A stretch of 64,000 bases of DNA from Pseudomonas lutea. GTDB lineage: Bacteria > Pseudomonadota > Gammaproteobacteria > Pseudomonadales > Pseudomonadaceae. Numbering within the stretch: the first letter of the stretch is position 1; each line of letters opens with the position of its first letter. Below the pieces are notes generated by a model. That model was not told the DNA's origin, searched no databases, and saw only the letters and a list, made by a program, of their open reading frames with translations. The stretch lies in assembly GCF_000759445.1 (NCBI RefSeq), contig NZ_JRMB01000004.1:124001-188000 (forward strand), in the 5' to 3' direction. Positions 38,431-47,712 of this stretch are shown in pieces. The position numbers and the translations under genes are program-made.

Positions 38431-39274
38431 CAGCGCACAGCTGCTGAAGAAACACAGTTTCGTCGAACTCGGCGCCCGGCAACGCGCTCGTGCACTGCTG
38501 GATGCCGGCAGTTTTCGTGAGCTGATCGACCCCTTCGAGCGTCTGGTCTCCCCTTGGCTGGCCAAGCAAGGTGTGGTGCCACAGGCCGACGATGGGGTGG
38601 TCATCGCCAAAGGCACGGTTAATGGAAAATCGGTAGTGATCTGCGCTATTGAAGGCGGTTTTCAAGGCGGCAGCATGGGTGAGGTTGGCGGCGCAAAAAT
38701 GGCCGGCGCACTCGAACTGGCCGCCGAAGACAACCGCAATGGCGTCCCAACTTCCGCGATTCTGCTGCTGGAAACCGGCGGCGTCCGCTTGCAGGAAGCC
38801 AATCTCGGTCTGGCCGCGATTGCCGACATTCACGCCGCCATTGTTGATCTGCGTCGTTATCAACCGGTGATCTGCGTCGTGGCCGGCAGCGTGGGTTGTT
38901 TCGGCGGGATGTCGATCGCGGCGGGGTTGTGCAGCTATCTGGTGGTCACTCAGGAAGCGCGTCTGGGCTTGAACGGCCCGCAGGTCATCGAGCAGGAAGC
39001 CGGCATTGAAGAGTACGACTCACGTGACCGGCCGTTTATCTGGAGCCTGACCGGAGGTGAGCAACGTTTCGCCAGCGGCCTGGTGGATGCTTTTGTCGCT
39101 GATGACATCAGCGCCATTCAGCAACAGGTGCGGACCTTGCTGCACAAGGGTAAACCCGAGTTGGAGCGCAGCAGTCGATACGCCTGGTTTCTCGAACGTC
39201 TGTCGCAAGTGGACACTGCTCGCCAGATAGAACCCGCGACCGTGCGCAGCGTGTACCAGGGAGATCGCTCATGA
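38423..39274 (+). CDS. mdcD: Malonate decarboxylase beta subunit MdcD
   Basis: Carboxyltransferase-fold subunit (crotonase-like), 283 residues, forming with MdcE the decarboxylase that acts on malonyl-S-ACP. Conserved glycine loops FQGGSMGEVGGAKMAGALELA and CFGGMSIAAGLCSYLV are clear. Stop overlaps the mdcE start (ATGA), in line with a 1:1 complex. Confidence 0.95.
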   Translation: MTDSAQLLKKHSFVELGARQRARALLDAGSFRELIDPFERLVSPWLAKQGVVPQADDGVVIAKGTVNGKSVVICAIEGGFQGGSMGEVGGAKMAGALELAAEDNRNGVPTSAILLLETGGVRLQEANLGLAAIADIHAAIVDLRRYQPVICVVAGSVGCFGGMSIAAGLCSYLVVTQEARLGLNGPQVIEQEAGIEEYDSRDRPFIWSLTGGEQRFASGLVDAFVADDISAIQQQVRTLLHKGKPELERSSRYAWFLERLSQVDTARQIEPATVRSVYQGDRS

Positions 39275-40074
39275 GCACTTATTCACTTCGTGGCTTGAAC
39301 TGGTTCAATGCGCTGGCCGCCAACGCCTCTGAAGTCACTGGACTCCCGGCGTCGGTCAAAGCCGCCGACGGAACGCTCGGTGATCGTCCGGCACGTTTCG
39401 TTGCAGCGGTTGCCGACGCTGCCAACCGCTTTCCCCGCGCGCAGAGCGGCGAGGTGGGCCTGCTCGAAGGATGGGGGCTGGCACAGGCTGTGGACGGCGC
39501 CATCGAGCTGGATCGGGACAGTGGCAGCAAACGCACGCTCGTCGCGATCATCGACGTACCCAGTCAGGCCTATGGCCGCAGGGAAGAAGCGCTGGGCATT
39601 CATCAAGCACTGGCCGGCGCCGTTGACGCTTATGCTCGGGCGCGCCTGGCCGGTCATCCGGTGATCGGTCTGTTAGTCGGCAAAGCAATGTCCGGGGCTT
39701 TCCTCGCCCATGGCTATCAGGCCAATCGGTTGATTGCCCTGCGCGATCCGGGCGTGATGGTTCATGCAATGGGCAAGGCGTCAGCGGCGCGGGTGACTCT
39801 GCGCAGCGTCGAAGAACTGGAAAAACTCGCTGCCAGCGTGCCGCCAATGGCTTACGACATTGATAGCTACGCCAGCCTCGGTTTGCTGTGGGAAACCTTG
39901 TCCGTCGAGCAAATTGAACAACCCACAGCGTCGGATCTCAATCGCGTTCAGGACTGCCTGATTGCAGCGATCAAAGACACGCTGGCCGGCGCCAATGATC
40001 TGAGCTCACGCCTGGGTGCGCCGAACCGTGCGGCGTCCGCCAAGGTCCGCGAACTGCTGCGGGCGCAGTGGTAA
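39271..40074 (+). CDS. mdcE: Malonate decarboxylase gamma subunit MdcE
   Basis: 267 residues, partner of MdcD. The conserved loop LLVGKAMSGAFLAHGYQANRLIAL lies in the second half, followed by the oxyanion region. Its TAA shares a base with the mdcG start codon. Confidence 0.94.
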   Translation: MSTYSLRGLNWFNALAANASEVTGLPASVKAADGTLGDRPARFVAAVADAANRFPRAQSGEVGLLEGWGLAQAVDGAIELDRDSGSKRTLVAIIDVPSQAYGRREEALGIHQALAGAVDAYARARLAGHPVIGLLVGKAMSGAFLAHGYQANRLIALRDPGVMVHAMGKASAARVTLRSVEELEKLAASVPPMAYDIDSYASLGLLWETLSVEQIEQPTASDLNRVQDCLIAAIKDTLAGANDLSSRLGAPNRAASAKVRELLRAQW

Positions 40075-40700
40075 TGAGCACTGTCGAGTCGCTGCTGCCC
40101 CACGATTTGTTGTGGGGCTTGCCGGCGTCTGCGTTGCCGGTCGACGCACCAGCCTGGGCGTTCGAGGTCGTTGGCCTGGGTCATCCGGTGGTGGTGCGCC
40201 GCGCCCGTGTCGCGGCAGGCTTGGTGGCGGTGGGCGTGCGGGGTCTCTCGCGGGATCAGCGCTACGCCACTCATATGAAACTCGACGAGGTGCAACGGCG
40301 CGTGCGGCCTGAAGCGTTGAACACCATGACGCCTGACGCCGACTGGCCGGCCTTGCGCGCCTTGCAGCAAGTCCGTCCACTGATGGAAGCGCTCGGCCTG
40401 CCATGGGGCGTGGCGGGCAGTGCCGGCTTTGAACTGGCCAGTGGCGTCCCAGTGTTGCATGCAGGCAGCGACCTCGATCTTATCCTGCGCACCCCGAATT
40501 TTATGGACCGGCAGCACGCCGCGCGTTTGGTCGAGCAGTTGGCTGGCGCGGTGTGCCGCATCGACCTTCAGCTGCAGACTCCGTTGGGTGCAGTGGCGCT
40601 GCGCGAGTGGGCAGGACCGTCACGCCAGGTGCTGCTCAAAACCGAAGACGGCGCACGGCTTGTGGATAACCCTTGGCTGGCGCAGGTGTGCGCGGCATGA
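40074..40700 (+). CDS. mdcG: Phosphoribosyl-dephospho-CoA transferase MdcG
   Basis: 208 residues from MSTVESLLPHDLLWG. Nucleotidyltransferase that attaches the prosthetic group made by MdcB to Ser25 of MdcC. The Asp pair in AGSDLDLILRTP is the probable metal-binding motif. It overlaps mdcH by four bases. Confidence 0.93.
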   Translation: MSTVESLLPHDLLWGLPASALPVDAPAWAFEVVGLGHPVVVRRARVAAGLVAVGVRGLSRDQRYATHMKLDEVQRRVRPEALNTMTPDADWPALRALQQVRPLMEALGLPWGVAGSAGFELASGVPVLHAGSDLDLILRTPNFMDRQHAARLVEQLAGAVCRIDLQLQTPLGAVALREWAGPSRQVLLKTEDGARLVDNPWLAQVCAA

Positions 40701-41632
40701 GCAGCTTCTGGGCGTTTCCCGGTCAGGGCGCGCAACAGCCGGGCATGCTCCACGGGTTGCCGGATCATCCCTTGGTTGCGCAGTGCCTGGCAGAGGCGAG
40801 CGCTGTGTTGAATGAAGATGCCTTGACCCTCGACACCGCTGCTGCCCTGCAATCTACCCGCGCCGTTCAGTTGTGTCTTTTGATCGCCGGCGTGGCGTGC
40901 GCGCGGGTGTTGCTGGCCGATGGAAGCACCCCTGACATGGTCGCGGGTTTGTCAATTGGCGCTTATCCCGCAGCGGTCATCGCAGGGGCGCTGGGTTTCT
41001 CCGATGCCGTACGGCTGGTCGCGCTGCGGGGCGAGCTGATGCAAAGCGCTTATCCACAGGGCTACGGCATGACTGCGCTGATCGGGCTCGACCAACCCGC
41101 GGTCGAGTCGCTGATCGCTCGAATTCACAGCGATGAGAGCCCGGTCTATCTGGCCAACATCAACGCTGATAACCAGTTTGTGGTTGCCGGGCGCGACGAA
41201 GCCATGGCGGCTGTCGCTGCGCTCGCGAAAGAGCAGGGCGCCGCAGCGGCCAAGCGACTGGCGGTCAGCGTGCCGTCCCATTGCGAGTTGCTGGCAGAAC
41301 CTGCACGCACGCTTGCCGATGCGTTTGCCAGCGTTTCCCTGAGCGCACCGACACTGAAGTACCTCAGCGGCAGCACGGCGCGGCCGATGCTCAGCGCCGA
41401 CAAGGTACGCGACGATCTGGCGTTCAACATGTGCCGAGTCGTCGACTGGCGCAGCACGGTGCAAACCGCGTACGAGCGCGGCGCGCGGCTTCAAATCGAG
41501 CTGCCGCCGGGCATCGTACTCACCGGCCTGGCGCGCCGCGTTTTTGAACAGGGCACGGCCGTTGCCTATCAGGGCGCCCGTCTGGACACGCTCAGCGCAC
41601 TGTCGCGAGAGGAGGAACGCCGCCACCCATAA
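40697..41632 (+). CDS. mdcH: Malonyl-CoA:ACP transacylase (epsilon subunit) MdcH
   Basis: 311-residue FabD-like enzyme from MSSFWAFPGQGAQQPGM. Nucleophile Ser in GLSIGAYPAA, His in AVSVPSHCELLAE. It primes the newly holo MdcC with malonyl groups. Start overlaps the mdcG stop (ATGA). Confidence 0.94.
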   Translation: MSSFWAFPGQGAQQPGMLHGLPDHPLVAQCLAEASAVLNEDALTLDTAAALQSTRAVQLCLLIAGVACARVLLADGSTPDMVAGLSIGAYPAAVIAGALGFSDAVRLVALRGELMQSAYPQGYGMTALIGLDQPAVESLIARIHSDESPVYLANINADNQFVVAGRDEAMAAVAALAKEQGAAAAKRLAVSVPSHCELLAEPARTLADAFASVSLSAPTLKYLSGSTARPMLSADKVRDDLAFNMCRVVDWRSTVQTAYERGARLQIELPPGIVLTGLARRVFEQGTAVAYQGARLDTLSALSREEERRHP

Positions 41633-41699
41633 ACCGACAGCTGCTTTCGAAGGAACACAAAAACAACAACTTCGACGATGCAATTTGAGGATAAAAACA

Positions 41700-42134
41700 A
41701 TGGTGATTTACGGCGTTGCGTTACTCGCAATCTGCACCCTCGCCGGGGTGATCCTTGGTGACTTGCTCGGTGCTCTGCTGGGCGTCAAATCCAACGTGGG
41801 CGGCGTCGGGATCGCGATGATCCTGCTGATCTGTGCGCGCCTGTTCATGCAAAAGCGCGGCGGCATGAGCGAGGGCTGCGAAATGGGCGTCGGCTTCTGG
41901 GGTGCCATGTACATCCCGGTCGTCGTGGCCATGGCTGCGCAGCAAAACGTTGTCACGGCGCTTAAAGGCGGGCCGATCGCGGTCATCGCGGCGGTGGTGT
42001 CGGTGGTGGTTTGTGGCTGCACGATCGCGGTCATTAGCCGCATCAATAAAGGCGAGCCATTGCCCAAAGAGGACGAACTCGCACATCCGCTGCCGGTGAT
42101 CGCGCCAACTGTTTCGCCAGCAGGAGGCCGCTGA
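41700..42134 (+). CDS. madL: Malonate transporter subunit MadL
   Basis: 144-residue membrane protein with four hydrophobic segments (GVALLAICTLAGVILGDLLG; GIAMILLICARLFM; GAMYIPVVVAMAAQQNVV; AVIAAVVSVVVCGCTIAVIS) and the conserved KSNVGGVG motif. It works with MadM as a sodium-dependent malonate importer in the Malonomonas system. The ATG at 41700 follows GAGG; an ORF extension back into mdcH is rejected. Confidence 0.93.
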   Translation: MVIYGVALLAICTLAGVILGDLLGALLGVKSNVGGVGIAMILLICARLFMQKRGGMSEGCEMGVGFWGAMYIPVVVAMAAQQNVVTALKGGPIAVIAAVVSVVVCGCTIAVISRINKGEPLPKEDELAHPLPVIAPTVSPAGGR

Positions 42135-42135
42135 G

Positions 42136-42900
42136 ATGTGGGAGCTCATTCAGAAAGACTTGATCAGCCAGGGCCTTGTGACCGCGTTTGCGGTGGTCGG
42201 TGTGGTGATGTGGATTTCGGTTGTTCTGTCAAAGCGACTGACTTTTGGGCGCATTCATGGTTCGGCCATCGCGATCGTCATTGGCCTTGTCCTGGCGTGG
42301 GTGGGCGGCACGATGACCGGCGGGCAGAAAGGGCTGGCGGACTTGGCGCTGTTCTCCGGGATTGGGTTGATGGGCGGGTCGATGCTGCGTGATTTCGCCA
42401 TCGTCGCCACGGCCTTCGAAGTGCAGGCGACCGAAGCGAAAAAGGCCGGCTGGGTTGGCGCGTTCTCGCTGCTGCTCGGCACGTTGCTGCCGTTTATCGT
42501 CGGTTGCTGCGTGGCTTATGCGTTTGGCTACCGCGATGCCGTCAGCATCACCACCATTGGCGCGGGTGCGGTGACTTACATCGTCGGGCCGGTGACGGGC
42601 GCGGCGTTGGGGGCTACGTCGGACGTGATGGCGCTGTCCATCGCCACAGGTTTGATCAAGGCCATCCTGGTGATGGTCGGAACCCCGATGGCGGCCCGCT
42701 GGATGGGGCTGGATAACCCACGCTCGGCGATGGTTTTCGGTGGTCTGGCCGGGACTGTCAGCGGCGTGACGGCAGGTCTGGCCGCGACGGATCGTCGACT
42801 GGTGCCGTATGGCGCGCTGACGGCGACGTTTCACACAGGGCTCGGTTGCTTGCTCGGACCGTCGTTGTTGTATTTCATCGTGCGCGGCATTCTCGGCTGA
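42136..42900 (+). CDS. madM: Malonate transporter subunit MadM
   Basis: 254 residues with seven or more membrane helices, second subunit of the MadLM transporter. The conserved VGPVTGAALGATSDVMALSIATGL stretch lies in the middle. It begins one base after the madL stop and is the last gene of the malonate operon before a REPIN. Confidence 0.93.
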   Translation: MWELIQKDLISQGLVTAFAVVGVVMWISVVLSKRLTFGRIHGSAIAIVIGLVLAWVGGTMTGGQKGLADLALFSGIGLMGGSMLRDFAIVATAFEVQATEAKKAGWVGAFSLLLGTLLPFIVGCCVAYAFGYRDAVSITTIGAGAVTYIVGPVTGAALGATSDVMALSIATGLIKAILVMVGTPMAARWMGLDNPRSAMVFGGLAGTVSGVTAGLAATDRRLVPYGALTATFHTGLGCLLGPSLLYFIVRGILG

Positions 42901-42968
42901 GACCAAGTGCAGCATGTTTTCAGCGCAATTCCTTAAGGCCAGCCCGGACGATTGTCCGCCGCAAAACC

Positions 42969-43060
42969 TGTAGAGGCGCGCTTGCCCGCGAATGCTTGAG
43001 TCCGGACGAGGGAAATGCGTCGGTTGCACTGGCCTCCTCGCGGGCCAGCGCGCCTCTACA
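42969..43060. repeat. REPIN, GAGGCGCGCTTGCCCGCGA type
   Basis: Arms TGTAGAGGCGCGCTTGCCCG and GGGCCAGCGCGCCTCTACA (one change) inverted, between the convergent madM and mdcR genes; it may act as a shared 3' end. Confidence 0.82.
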
Positions 43061-43072
43061 GGTGGAGGCGGC

Positions 43073-43993
43073 TCAGGCCTGGGCCAGCCGGTTCGAGTAC
43101 ATCCGGCACTCCGCGAGCAACGCCAGCAGGTTGGGGTCTCGCTCTCGCGCCTTCAGGAAGACCAGGCCGATATGCTGCTGCATCCGGTACCTCGGCTGCA
43201 GCGGCACCAGGCGGACGCGATTTTCATACACGGCGGCGATACGCCCCGGCAACAGGGCGTAACCCACGCCAGAGCTGACCATGCTCAGCAGCGTGAAAAT
43301 GTCGTTTACCTGCATCGCTATCTTCGGTTCGAACCCCGCCTGCTGAAACACCTGCGCGCCGTCACGATGGGTGGCGAAGCCTTGGGTCAACGTGATGAAG
43401 GTCATCTCGCGGAGGTCGCTCAGGTCCACCTCGCTCTGTTGGGCGAACGGTGAGTCGGCCGGCGTGGCAAGAAAGATGTCATCGGAAAACAACGGCAGCT
43501 GATCACAGTCCGGGTCGCTCACGCTTTCGTTGAGCGACACCAGCGCGGCGTCCACTTCCATGTTTTTCAGTTTGTAGAAGAGGTCGATGTTGGAGCCCAG
43601 AATCAGATCGATGTTGAGCTCGCTGCGCCGGATTTTCAGGCCCATGATCAACTGCGGCACGGTTTTCACCGTCAGTGAATACAGCGCACCGAGCTTGAAA
43701 CGCGCCGCTGAGAAACCGGCCGCCTGCCGGGTCTGCTCGATGGTGCTGAGCACGTCCTGCACCAGTTTCTGCGCCCTTTCCTCCAGCACATAAGCGCCTT
43801 CCAAGGGCGTGAGGTTGCGACCCTCGTGCTTGAACAGCGGACAACGCAGGGCGCTTTCCAGTGAATGAATTGCCCGGTGCACGCTGACCGTACTTGTCTG
43901 CAGCTCCGCCGCCGCCCGAGCCAGATTGCCGGTTCGCATGAACGCCAGAAAGATTTCCAGCTTTTTGAGTGTGAGCTCTTCGTCGATCTGCAT
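43073..43993 (-). CDS. mdcR: LysR family regulator of malonate use, MdcR
   Basis: 306 residues from MQIDEELTLKKLEIFL. N-terminal winged HTH (FMRTGNLARAAAELQTSTVSVHRAIHSLESAL) and a LysR substrate-binding domain. Convergent with madM at the end of the malonate operon, where MdcR is usual. The start is uncertain because no strong Shine-Dalgarno is seen; in-frame starts exist up to 44086. Confidence 0.88.
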   Translation of the reverse strand: MQIDEELTLKKLEIFLAFMRTGNLARAAAELQTSTVSVHRAIHSLESALRCPLFKHEGRNLTPLEGAYVLEERAQKLVQDVLSTIEQTRQAAGFSAARFKLGALYSLTVKTVPQLIMGLKIRRSELNIDLILGSNIDLFYKLKNMEVDAALVSLNESVSDPDCDQLPLFSDDIFLATPADSPFAQQSEVDLSDLREMTFITLTQGFATHRDGAQVFQQAGFEPKIAMQVNDIFTLLSMVSSGVGYALLPGRIAAVYENRVRLVPLQPRYRMQQHIGLVFLKARERDPNLLALLAECRMYSNRLAQA

Positions 43994-44158
43994 GGTGTTG
44001 GCCTGCGGCGGTTCTTGTTTTACGAGCGCCCGATTGTGCCGAAGTGATGGGCGAGTGACTGCATTAAATTCGCTCATCGCCGACACAATGCGTTGTCATC
44101 TCAGGCCATAAGCAGGACCCTAGGCGGGTGTTGGGCCATACAGAGAGGCAGTTCTCGG

Positions 44159-44776
44159 ATGTATTACGGAGAAAAATTCAACGCCTGGACCCATCTGGTC
44201 GGGGCGATTCTGGCGACGATCGGTGCGATCTGGATGCTCGTCGTCGCGACGATGACGGGTGATATCTGGAAGATCATCAGCGTTGCGGTGTACGGCGTGG
44301 CGCTGGTGCTGTTGTACAGCGCCTCGACGGTTTACCACAGCGTGCGCGGCCGCGCCAAAGTGCTCATGCAGAAGGTTGATCATTTTTCGATCTATCTGCT
44401 CATCGCCGGCAGCTACACACCATTTTGCCTCGTGACGCTGCATGGCCCCTGGGGCTGGACCTTGTTCGGCATCGTCTGGGCACTGGCGATCATTGGGATA
44501 TTGCAGGAAATCAAACCCCGTTCCGAAGCCCGGGTGATGTCCATCGTCATTTACGCCGTCATGGGCTGGATCGTGCTGGTTGCGGTAAAACCCCTGATGG
44601 CCGCGCTGGGCATGACCGGGTTTGTGTGGCTGGCGTTGGGCGGCGTGTTCTACACCGTGGGCATTATCTTTTTCGCGTTCGACACCCGCGTCCGGCATTT
44701 CCATGGCATCTGGCACCTGTTCGTTATCGCAGGCAGCCTGCTGCATTTCGTCGCGATCACGCGCTACGTGCTCTGA
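44159..44776 (+). CDS. Hemolysin III / TrhA family (PAQR-like) membrane protein
   Basis: 205 residues, seven predicted membrane segments. Metal-site residues of the PAQR-like family are visible: NAWTHLVGAI at the start, SASTVYHSV after TM2, and HFHGIWHLFVIAGSLLHF near the end. The family is named from a Bacillus hemolysin, but related proteins act in lipid and membrane homeostasis. Start MYYGEKFNAW is typical. Confidence 0.9.
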   Translation: MYYGEKFNAWTHLVGAILATIGAIWMLVVATMTGDIWKIISVAVYGVALVLLYSASTVYHSVRGRAKVLMQKVDHFSIYLLIAGSYTPFCLVTLHGPWGWTLFGIVWALAIIGILQEIKPRSEARVMSIVIYAVMGWIVLVAVKPLMAALGMTGFVWLALGGVFYTVGIIFFAFDTRVRHFHGIWHLFVIAGSLLHFVAITRYVL

Positions 44777-45009
44777 GACTCAAAGGTCAGACTGCCAAAG
44801 GCGCCGCTACGGATTCCGCGCCAGCCATTGCGTCTTGATTCGACTGAGAACGTGTGGGAGCGCGCCAGACTCCAACGGCGCGCGCGCAATCCCTGCGCGG
44901 TTCGCCAGCAAGCCGGCTCCTACGGGTCGGGGTATGGGGCAGGTAATGCGTCTGACATGAGCCCAATATCGTGGCATCACGCCGATCGTGCATTTGGCGC
45001 AAGATCACC

Positions 45010-45138
45010 TGTAGGAGCCGGCTCGCTGGCGAATGCGTCAGCCCAGCCACGGTGATGGTGGATGAAGAAAGCGGTACGGCAGCCCAGCCACGGTGATGGT
45101 GGATGTTGAAACCGGTTCGCCAGCAAGCCGGCTCCAAC
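45010..45138. repeat. REPIN with a duplicated 26-bp spacer
   Basis: Outer REP arms at 45010 and near 45115-45138. Between them CAGCCCAGCCACGGTGATGG plus TGGATG occurs twice, at 45039-45064 and 45080-45105, identical and 41 bases apart. Confidence 0.85.
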
Positions 45139-45313
45139 GGATTCAGGTCTGACGCAGCTAGCCCATTTAACCCAGGCCGACTGCCGAAAGGCTGGGCTGA
45201 CCATGCTCCGCTTCGGTGCGTTGCATCACAGAGCTGGCTGATCATTTTCTGTTCACCCCACAACCTTCCGTGCTTTCCCACATGCACCAATGCGGGAAAC
45301 ACTCGCACCCGAT

Positions 45314-45360
45314 TGAAGCATTTAATTCATTTATTTTATTTGTTGAATTATTTGATTCGT
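45314..45360. promoter_or_regulatory. AT-rich dyads upstream of the ABC-importer operon
   Basis: TGAA-N8-TTCA (45314-45329) and TGAATTATTTGATTC (45344-45358, GAAT/ATTC dyad) in a low-GC tract about 85-130 bases before the first gene. Possible operator for the RpiR protein of this cluster; inferred from symmetry and place only. Confidence 0.35.
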
Positions 45361-45441
45361 CATCCTAGTCTGATCCTCGAAACGCCCCCTCTCGTGGTAA
45401 GGCGGCCTTCTTGAACTGACTGATCAATCGGGGAGCAAGAC

Positions 45442-46218
45442 ATGAATGTGAAAGTACTCTTGAGCATGGCCGTGGCAACCGCCTTTTCCGCTTCCACCTG
45501 GGCCGCAGACTGGACCGTCGGCGCCAATGTGGGCAACGTGCCGTGGGAGTTTCAAGACGCCAAGGGCGACATTGTCGGCTTTGAAGTCGATGTAGTGAAG
45601 GAAGTCGCCAAACGCGCTGGCAAGACAGTGGAATTCATCAATATTCCTTTCAACGGCCTGTTCAGTGCCGTGCAGTCCAAGCGCGCCGACATCGCCATCT
45701 CCTCGATCACCATCACGCCCAAGCGCCTTGAATCCGTCGGCTTCGCCCAGCCGTATTACGACAGCGACCAGTCCCTTTCCGTATTGGCGAAATCCGGCAT
45801 CACCGGGCTGAAAGACATGGACGGCAAGGTCGTCGGCGTTGACACCGGCTCGACCGGCGACATGTGGGTGAACACTCACCAGGCTGAATACAAATTCAAG
45901 GAAGTCTCGCGCTACGAAGGGCTGTCCCCCGCGATGCTTGATCTCGCGTCCGGCCGTATGGACGGTTATATCAGCGACATTCCGGCAGTCCTGTACTACA
46001 TCAAGGACAAACCTCAGTACAAAGTCGTCGCGACAATTCCTACCGGTGAGAAGTACTCGTTGATGCACGCCAAGGGCTGGGCATCAGCCGGTCAGGTCAA
46101 CGACATCATCAGCACCATGAAGAAGGAAGGCGTGATCGCCGACCTGCACAAGAAGTGGTTCGGTGCCGACGCTGATCCGCAGTCCAGCACCGTCAAGGTG
46201 GTCGACGTCCTCAAGTAA
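45442..46218 (+). CDS. ABC transporter periplasmic binding protein, polar amino acid type
   Basis: 258 residues, signal peptide cleaved after STWA (about residue 21), then an SBP_bac_3 fold: WTVGANVGNVPWEFQDAKGDIVGFEVDVVKEVAKR at the start and GVIADLHKKWFGAD at the end. A GGGGAGCAAG Shine-Dalgarno precedes it. First gene of a seven-gene set; ligand class amino acid or similar small zwitterion. Confidence 0.9.
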   Translation: MNVKVLLSMAVATAFSASTWAADWTVGANVGNVPWEFQDAKGDIVGFEVDVVKEVAKRAGKTVEFINIPFNGLFSAVQSKRADIAISSITITPKRLESVGFAQPYYDSDQSLSVLAKSGITGLKDMDGKVVGVDTGSTGDMWVNTHQAEYKFKEVSRYEGLSPAMLDLASGRMDGYISDIPAVLYYIKDKPQYKVVATIPTGEKYSLMHAKGWASAGQVNDIISTMKKEGVIADLHKKWFGADADPQSSTVKVVDVLK

Positions 46219-46282
46219 CAGCTGATCACCCAGCCAGCTCAGCCACCCCGCACCCGCCGCCGTTCGCCACCAAGGAATCGCA

Positions 46283-46960
46283 ATGGAGTTGTTAGAAACG
46301 TTCTTCAACTGGAGCGTGTTTGTCGATGCGCTGCCACTGATGCTCCGCGGTCTGGGCGTGACGGTGATGCTCGGCGTGGTCAGCATCATTCTCGGCCTGG
46401 TGGGCGGGCTGGTGCTGGCAATGCTGAGGTTGTATGGCTATGCGCCGGTGCGGTTCCTGGCGCGGGTCTACATCGACGTGTTGCGCTCTATTCCGCTGCT
46501 GGTGCTGCTGGTGCTGATCTATTACGCGCTGCCGTTCGTGGGCATTCGCCTGTCGTCGTTCGCAGCGGCCACTGCCGCACTGTCGCTGGTGTCCTGCGCG
46601 TACTCAGCCGAGATTTTCCGCTCCGGCATCGAGGCGATTCCGCGCGGGCAATTTGAAGCCTCGGCCTCCCAGGGCATGAGTTCCTTCAACACCATGCGCG
46701 ACATCATCCTGCCGCAGGCCATGCGCATCGTCATGCCGCCCATGACCAGCAACTGCATCAACGTCATGAAAGACACCGCACTGGCGTCCGTAGTGGCAAT
46801 GCCCGATCTGCTCAAACAGGCCACTCAGGCACAGGCGCTGGCCGCCAACCCGACACCCTTGGTAGGCGCGGCGGTCATGTACCTGTTGCTGCTCCTGCCC
46901 TTGGTGCAACTGGTGAGCTGGATCGAACGTCGTAACGGCGCCGGGAGGAAAAGCGCATGA
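46283..46960 (+). CDS. ABC transporter permease, polar amino acid type (HisM/GlnP family)
   Basis: 225 residues with five membrane helices and the EAA loop [19 protein letters not shown]. One permease gene suggests a homodimeric channel. It overlaps the ATPase gene by four bases (ATGA). Confidence 0.92.
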   Translation: MELLETFFNWSVFVDALPLMLRGLGVTVMLGVVSIILGLVGGLVLAMLRLYGYAPVRFLARVYIDVLRSIPLLVLLVLIYYALPFVGIRLSSFAAATAALSLVSCAYSAEIFRSGIEAIPRGQFEASASQGMSSFNTMRDIILPQAMRIVMPPMTSNCINVMKDTALASVVAMPDLLKQATQAQALAANPTPLVGAAVMYLLLLLPLVQLVSWIERRNGAGRKSA

Positions 46961-47691
46961 GCACTGTCATCGAGATGGAAGGCGTGGCTAAATTTTACGG
47001 GCCCTTCCAGGCGCTTACCGACATCAACCTGACCGTCGATCAAGGCGAAGTGGTTGTGATTCTCGGGCCGTCGGGCTCCGGCAAATCCACGTTGATTCGC
47101 TGCATCAACCTGCTTGAGGAATACCAGCAGGGCGACATTCGCGTGGGCAGTCAGCGCGTTGAAACCGGGCCGAAACTGGCGGGCATCCGTTGCGAAGTCG
47201 GCATGGTCTTTCAGAATTTCAATCTATACCCGCACCTCACCGTGCTTGCCAATGTTGCGTTGGCGCCAGTGCGGGTGCGCGGCATGTCGCGCCGTGACGC
47301 CAACGAGCGCGCCCGCCTGCTGCTGGAGAAAGTCGGCATGGGCGCCCACGCGGCGAAATACCCGAGCCAGTTGTCCGGCGGTCAGCAGCAGCGCGTCGCC
47401 ATTGCCCGGACCATGGCGATGGAACCGCGAGTCATCCTTTTCGACGAACCCACCTCGGCGCTCGACCCCGAGATGGTCGGCGAAGTACTGGACGTCATGC
47501 AGAATCTTGCCCGCTCCGGCGTCACCATGGTCGTTGTCACCCACGAGATGGGCTTCGCGCGCAAGGTCGCCGACCGGGTGATCTTCATGGAAAACGGCCG
47601 AATCATCGAACAGAACAACCCGCATGATTTCTTCACGGCCCCTCAAGAGCCGAGAACCCGTGCGTTTTTGCAGGCCATCCTGCACCACTGA
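46957..47691 (+). CDS. ABC transporter ATP-binding protein, polar amino acid type
   Basis: 244 residues. Walker [10 protein letters not shown] (37-45), Q-loop [13 protein letters not shown], signature LSGGQ (139-143), Walker [21 protein letters not shown]. Typical GlnQ/HisP-like importer ATPase completing the transporter. Confidence 0.95.
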   Translation: MSTVIEMEGVAKFYGPFQALTDINLTVDQGEVVVILGPSGSGKSTLIRCINLLEEYQQGDIRVGSQRVETGPKLAGIRCEVGMVFQNFNLYPHLTVLANVALAPVRVRGMSRRDANERARLLLEKVGMGAHAAKYPSQLSGGQQQRVAIARTMAMEPRVILFDEPTSALDPEMVGEVLDVMQNLARSGVTMVVVTHEMGFARKVADRVIFMENGRIIEQNNPHDFFTAPQEPRTRAFLQAILHH

Positions 47692-47712
47692 TCAGACTCA
47701 GGAGCTCATGCC

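Larger units (their letters stand above)
44777..45441. other. 665-base gene-free stretch with decayed REPs and an AT-rich leader
   Basis: Holds a decayed REP pair (44852-44923), a REPIN with an internal duplication (45010-45138), and from about 45290 a markedly AT-rich segment leading to the ABC-transporter operon. No open frame here resembles a gene. Confidence 0.7.

Noticed and set aside
41544..42134. MadL starting inside mdcH
   Set aside because: The first 52 codons overlap mdcH in a different frame and lack membrane segments; the ATG at 41700 gives the family start.
42255..43029. Long minus-strand frames opposite madM and other high-GC genes
   Set aside because: They are Arg/Pro/His-rich shadows typical of the antisense of GC-rich genes, with no ribosome-binding site or recognisable domain.
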